Made by a program: the position numbers and the translations under genes. Positions 5,132-6,991 of a stretch of DNA of 6,991 nt are shown in pieces (the stretch's first letter is position 1; each line of letters starts with the position of its first letter). The notes beneath the pieces were generated by a model, which worked only from the letters and a program-made list of their open reading frames with translations, searched no databases and was not told the DNA's origin. Source of the stretch: Anaerolineae bacterium (GTDB lineage: Bacteria; Chloroflexota; Anaerolineae; J102); assembly GCA_026992375.1 (NCBI GenBank), contig JALXAF010000175.1, positions 1 to 6,991 of the forward strand, written 5' to 3'.

Positions 5132-5598
5132 AAGTCGTTACGAGATGGCGTTGAATCGTCGCGGCGTTTTTTGGCGCGAGCGATGATCTTCATGGGGTTA
5201 TCTCCGGGCCTGGGCGGTGGTGAGCGAAATGCAGCCGTGGGTTTCACCAATGGTGGCGGCGTAGAATCGTCGCTCGTTCGGGCCGCGGCTATCGGGGCGG
5301 AGGAGCGAGTTGCTGACGCGGCGTCGGCCTTGGCGTCCAGATTCACGGCGATCTTCGTCACCTGCTTGACGGGGTTGATGTCATTGGCGAGTTGTTGCAG
5401 CTCCTGAATGGGCTCTTGCAATTCCTGGAAGCTTTGCAATTCATCGCCGAACTGATTGGTGAATTCATTGACCATCAAGCGTATCTGCCGCACGATGCGC
5501 CCAAATTCGCGCATGATCTGGGGCAGACGCTCGGGCCCGACGACCACCAACGCCAGCAGAACGATGAAGAGGAGCTCCCCCATGCCGATGTTGAACAT
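5128..5598 (-). CDS. tatB: Twin-arginine translocase subunit TatB (TatA/TatB family)
   Basis: A single-pass membrane component of the Tat machinery; TatB joins TatC in recognising RR signal peptides. From the ATG at 5598 the 156-residue protein opens directly with the family signature: MFNIGMGELL with Glu8, a hydrophobic helix at 9-20, the GPERLP hinge at 21-26, and an amphipathic helix at 27-50 (QIMREFGRIVRQIRLMVNEF). A Gln/Glu-rich helical stretch (52-71) and a long polar Pro/Ala/Ser tail follow. The GPERLP hinge and long tail favour TatB over the shorter TatA, but in phyla with few Tat paralogues one protein can serve both roles. The frame is open to 5655, but those 19 extra codons overlap nusB and precede the membrane helix with polar residues, so 5598 is chosen. 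It starts 7 bases after the nusB stop and overlaps the tatC start. No tatA is seen in this window. Confidence 0.9.
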   Translation of the reverse strand: MFNIGMGELLFIVLLALVVVGPERLPQIMREFGRIVRQIRLMVNEFTNQFGDELQSFQELQEPIQELQQLANDINPVKQVTKIAVNLDAKADAASATRSSAPIAAARTSDDSTPPPLVKPTAAFRSPPPRPGDNPMKIIARAKKRRDDSTPSRNDL

Positions 5599-5605
5599 AA
5601 TGTCG

Positions 5606-6064
5606 TCAATCCCCGGAGACGATCGTTCGGGAGGCGCCCAGCAGAGTCTGGACATCCGCCCGGTTGCGAGTGGCTGCGCCCAGAACGCCGTTTATAAATC
5701 GGGGGCTGGTTTCGGCCCCGAATTCTTTGGCCAACTCCACCGCTTCGTTGATGACGACTTTGGTGGGCGTGTTGTAGAAATTCATTTCCCACAGCGCAAT
5801 GCGCAGAATGTTGCGGTCGATGGCCGCGATCTGCGAGACGGGCCACTCCGGCGCGAAGCGCCCGATGGCCTCATCCAGTTGATTGCGAACGCTCATAACG
5901 CCCTCGGTGATCTCCTGAACGAATCGGGCGAGGCCGTCCGGCAAGGGAGGATCCAGCGTTTGTAGTCGGGCGGCCAGAGCCTGGCCCGGCGGATGATCCG
6001 CAATATCGATTTCGTAGAGGACTTGAAGCGCGGCCTGTCGCGCTCGATGTCGTTGGGACTTCAT
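5606..6064 (-). CDS. nusB: Transcription antitermination factor NusB
   Basis: NusB binds boxA RNA with NusE (ribosomal protein S10) and supports antitermination and rRNA maturation in the cytoplasm. The 152-residue all-helical protein has the expected features: a basic N-terminus (MKSQRHRARQAALQVLYEID at 1-20, the RNA-binding face), WPVSQIAAIDRNILRIALWE at 74-93, the block PTKVVINEAVELAKEFG at 100-116, and SPRFINGVLGA at 120-130. Length is typical. The start at 6064 matches the normal NusB N-terminus; a GAGGAGG lies 13 bases upstream (6078-6084), a long spacing, with no alternative start codon between. It begins the nusB-tatB-tatC unit, with tatB starting 7 bases after its stop, and sits 131 bases downstream of fabG. 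Linking nusB with tat genes is not the standard arrangement (ribE/ribH or fmt/rsmB neighbours are common elsewhere). Confidence 0.96.
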   Translation of the reverse strand: MKSQRHRARQAALQVLYEIDIADHPPGQALAARLQTLDPPLPDGLARFVQEITEGVMSVRNQLDEAIGRFAPEWPVSQIAAIDRNILRIALWEMNFYNTPTKVVINEAVELAKEFGAETSPRFINGVLGAATRNRADVQTLLGASRTIVSGD

Positions 6065-6077
6065 GCGGGTTCTAACG

Positions 6078-6084
6078 CCTCCTC
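6078..6084 (-). promoter_or_regulatory. Shine-Dalgarno-like site of nusB at unusually long spacing
   Basis: GAGGAGG on the minus strand is a near-perfect anti-16S match, but 13 bases separate it from the nusB ATG rather than the usual 5-9. No in-frame start codon lies in between, so it is probably the working site with reduced efficiency. Confidence 0.5.
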
Positions 6085-6178
6085 AGAGAAAATGATTTCG
6101 CCAAGGGGGGATGTCTTTCGGGGCCGCGTCTGCCCCCGGAATGTGTTGGTGATGTCGGCGATGTCTCATCGTGAACAA

Positions 6179-6207
6179 AGTATACTCGTCTCCACCTAAA
6201 GCGACAA
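6179..6207 (-). promoter_or_regulatory. Candidate promoter of the nusB-tatB-tatC operon
   Basis: On the minus strand TTGTCG (6207-6202) and TATACT (6184-6179) are 17 bases apart, matching 4/6 and 5/6 of the sigma70 consensus. The -35 lies inside the last codons of fabG, and the predicted start near 6172 would give a leader of about 108 bases. The leader contains a small stem, GGGGC/GCCCC (6120-6124 with 6132-6136), without a T-tract. Read-through from fabG remains possible. Confidence 0.4.
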
Positions 6208-6948
6208 ACCGCCGTCCACGGCGATGACCTGGCCGGTGACGAAACCCGCCTCATCCGAGGCCAGATAAACGGCCAGCGCTGCCACGTCCTCGGGCCTGCC
6301 CAGCCGCCGCACCGAGGTGTGTTCGATGATGGTTTTCTCCACCTCCTCGTCCTCCAGCAGATAGTTGGTGAGGTCGGTGGGGACGAAGCCGGGAGCGATG
6401 ACGTTGACGGTGACGTTGCGAGGCCCGATTTCCTTGGCCAGACTTTTAGCCAGACCAATCATCCCCGCCTTGGACGCGGCGTAATTGGTCTGGCCCGCGT
6501 TGCCATACACCCCGGCCACGCTGGAGATGTTGATGATCCGGCCCCAGCGCTGGCGCATCATCAGCCGGGCCGCGGCCTTGGAGCAGTTCCAGGCGCTCTT
6601 GAGATTGGTGCGGATGACTACATCCCAGTCTTCTTCCTTCATCAGAGCGATGACGTTGTCGCGAGTGGTTCCCGCGTTGTTCACCAGGATATCCAGCCGC
6701 CCGAAATCCTTTTTGATGGCCTTGATCATATCGCTCGCCTGTTTGAAATCGCTGACATCGGCCTGTACAGCCACGGCTTTGCCGCCTGCGGCTTCGATGT
6801 CGGCCACGACCTGGGTCGCGGCCTGCTCGCTGCTGTGGTAGTTGACGATGACGGTGGCTCCGGCCGCGGCCAGTTGGCGGGCGATTTCAGCGCCAATGCC
6901 GCGCGATGCGCCGGTGACGAGAGCGATTTTGTCGGTGAGATCGAACAT
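6196..6948 (-). CDS. fabG: 3-oxoacyl-[acyl-carrier-protein] reductase FabG
   Basis: FabG performs the NADPH-dependent reduction of 3-oxoacyl-ACP to (R)-3-hydroxyacyl-ACP in type II fatty-acid elongation. The 250-residue protein is a classical short-chain dehydrogenase: the cofactor-binding TGASRGIG at 12-19, the acidic turn ADVSD at 63-67, NNAG at 90-93, and the catalytic tetrad Asn115, Ser143, Tyr156 and Lys160 (NYAASK). PGFVPTDLT at 186-194 and the C-terminal GQVIAVDGGLSL are typical FabG features. An AAAGGAG lies 9 bases upstream of the ATG at 6948 and fixes the start. It is the first minus-strand gene visible here; what precedes it lies beyond the right edge, so membership of a fab cluster cannot be tested. 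Related SDR enzymes (PhaB, BacC-like) share these motifs; FabG is preferred on overall similarity and length. Confidence 0.93.
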   Translation of the reverse strand: MFDLTDKIALVTGASRGIGAEIARQLAAAGATVIVNYHSSEQAATQVVADIEAAGGKAVAVQADVSDFKQASDMIKAIKKDFGRLDILVNNAGTTRDNVIALMKEEDWDVVIRTNLKSAWNCSKAAARLMMRQRWGRIINISSVAGVYGNAGQTNYAASKAGMIGLAKSLAKEIGPRNVTVNVIAPGFVPTDLTNYLLEDEEVEKTIIEHTSVRRLGRPEDVAALAVYLASDEAGFVTGQVIAVDGGLSL

Positions 6949-6957
6949 GAATGCGTG

Positions 6958-6964
6958 CTCCTTT
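6958..6964 (-). promoter_or_regulatory. Shine-Dalgarno site of fabG
   Basis: AAAGGAG on the minus strand stands 9 bases before the fabG ATG, the clearest ribosome-binding site in the window. It contrasts with the missing or misplaced sites of the LarC2, DUF2156 and carboxypeptidase genes. Confidence 0.75.
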
Positions 6965-6991
6965 GGGAGTGAGAGGGGGTTGGGATGGGGG

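Noticed and set aside
5599..5655. Extended tatB start at 5655
   Set aside because: The extra 19 residues are polar, overlap nusB by about 50 bases and precede the canonical MFNIGMGELL start of TatA/TatB proteins.
6119..6138. Intrinsic terminator between fabG and nusB
   Set aside because: A 5-base GC stem (GGGGC/GCCCC) exists, but there is no T-tract on the minus strand and it lies within the predicted nusB leader.
6319..6972. Plus-strand open frame of 217 codons over fabG
   Set aside because: It is antisense to a textbook FabG with all catalytic residues, and its translation is Asp/Gly/His-rich and unrecognisable.

Overview
The window is a GC-rich stretch of an ordinary bacterial chromosome with eight protein genes. 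Seven lie on the minus strand and one on the plus strand. I see no rRNA, tRNA, CRISPR array, transposase or phage gene. The gene set (an RluB-type pseudouridine synthase, a DacA/DacF-like D,D-carboxypeptidase, a lone LarC C-terminal domain, a soluble DUF2156 protein, TatC/TatB/NusB, FabG) and the style of the intergenic repeats suggest an environmental bacterium, possibly Chloroflexota. That placement is an inference from protein flavour only, not from a marker gene.

Layout, left to right. At 1-712 (minus) is a pseudouridine synthase that runs off the left edge. At 713-960 is a non-coding spacer dominated by a long imperfect inverted repeat. At 961-2154 (minus) is a D-alanyl-D-alanine carboxypeptidase with a basic signal sequence. 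At 2155-2701 is a 547-base gene-free block packed with GC-rich hairpins: two related repeat units in the same orientation, a 97-base composite palindrome and a further hairpin. At 2702-3154 (minus) is a stand-alone LarC2-like domain. At 3272-4216 (plus) is a DUF2156 protein (MprF C-terminal-like, GNAT fold), divergent from the LarC2 gene. At 4217-4291 is a short convergent spacer carrying a third copy of the repeat arm seen at 789-905. At 4292-6064 (minus) is a tight nusB-tatB-tatC operon. At 6196-6948 (minus) is fabG, upstream of nusB.

Functionally, nusB, tatB and tatC look co-transcribed: nusB and tatB are 7 bases apart, tatB and tatC overlap in ATGA, and a sigma70-like promoter overlaps the 3' end of fabG. 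The carboxypeptidase and pseudouridine synthase are co-directional and separated by the inverted-repeat element. The LarC2 and DUF2156 genes diverge from a 117-base spacer, and both have a -10-like hexamer exactly six bases before the ATG, which suggests leaderless mRNAs.

The coding content is largely conventional. The points most worth a second look are the orphan LarC2, the two families of palindromic intergenic repeats, the leaderless arrangement, and an RRxFxK motif in the signal sequence of the carboxypeptidase. I did not find a convincing new multi-gene system.
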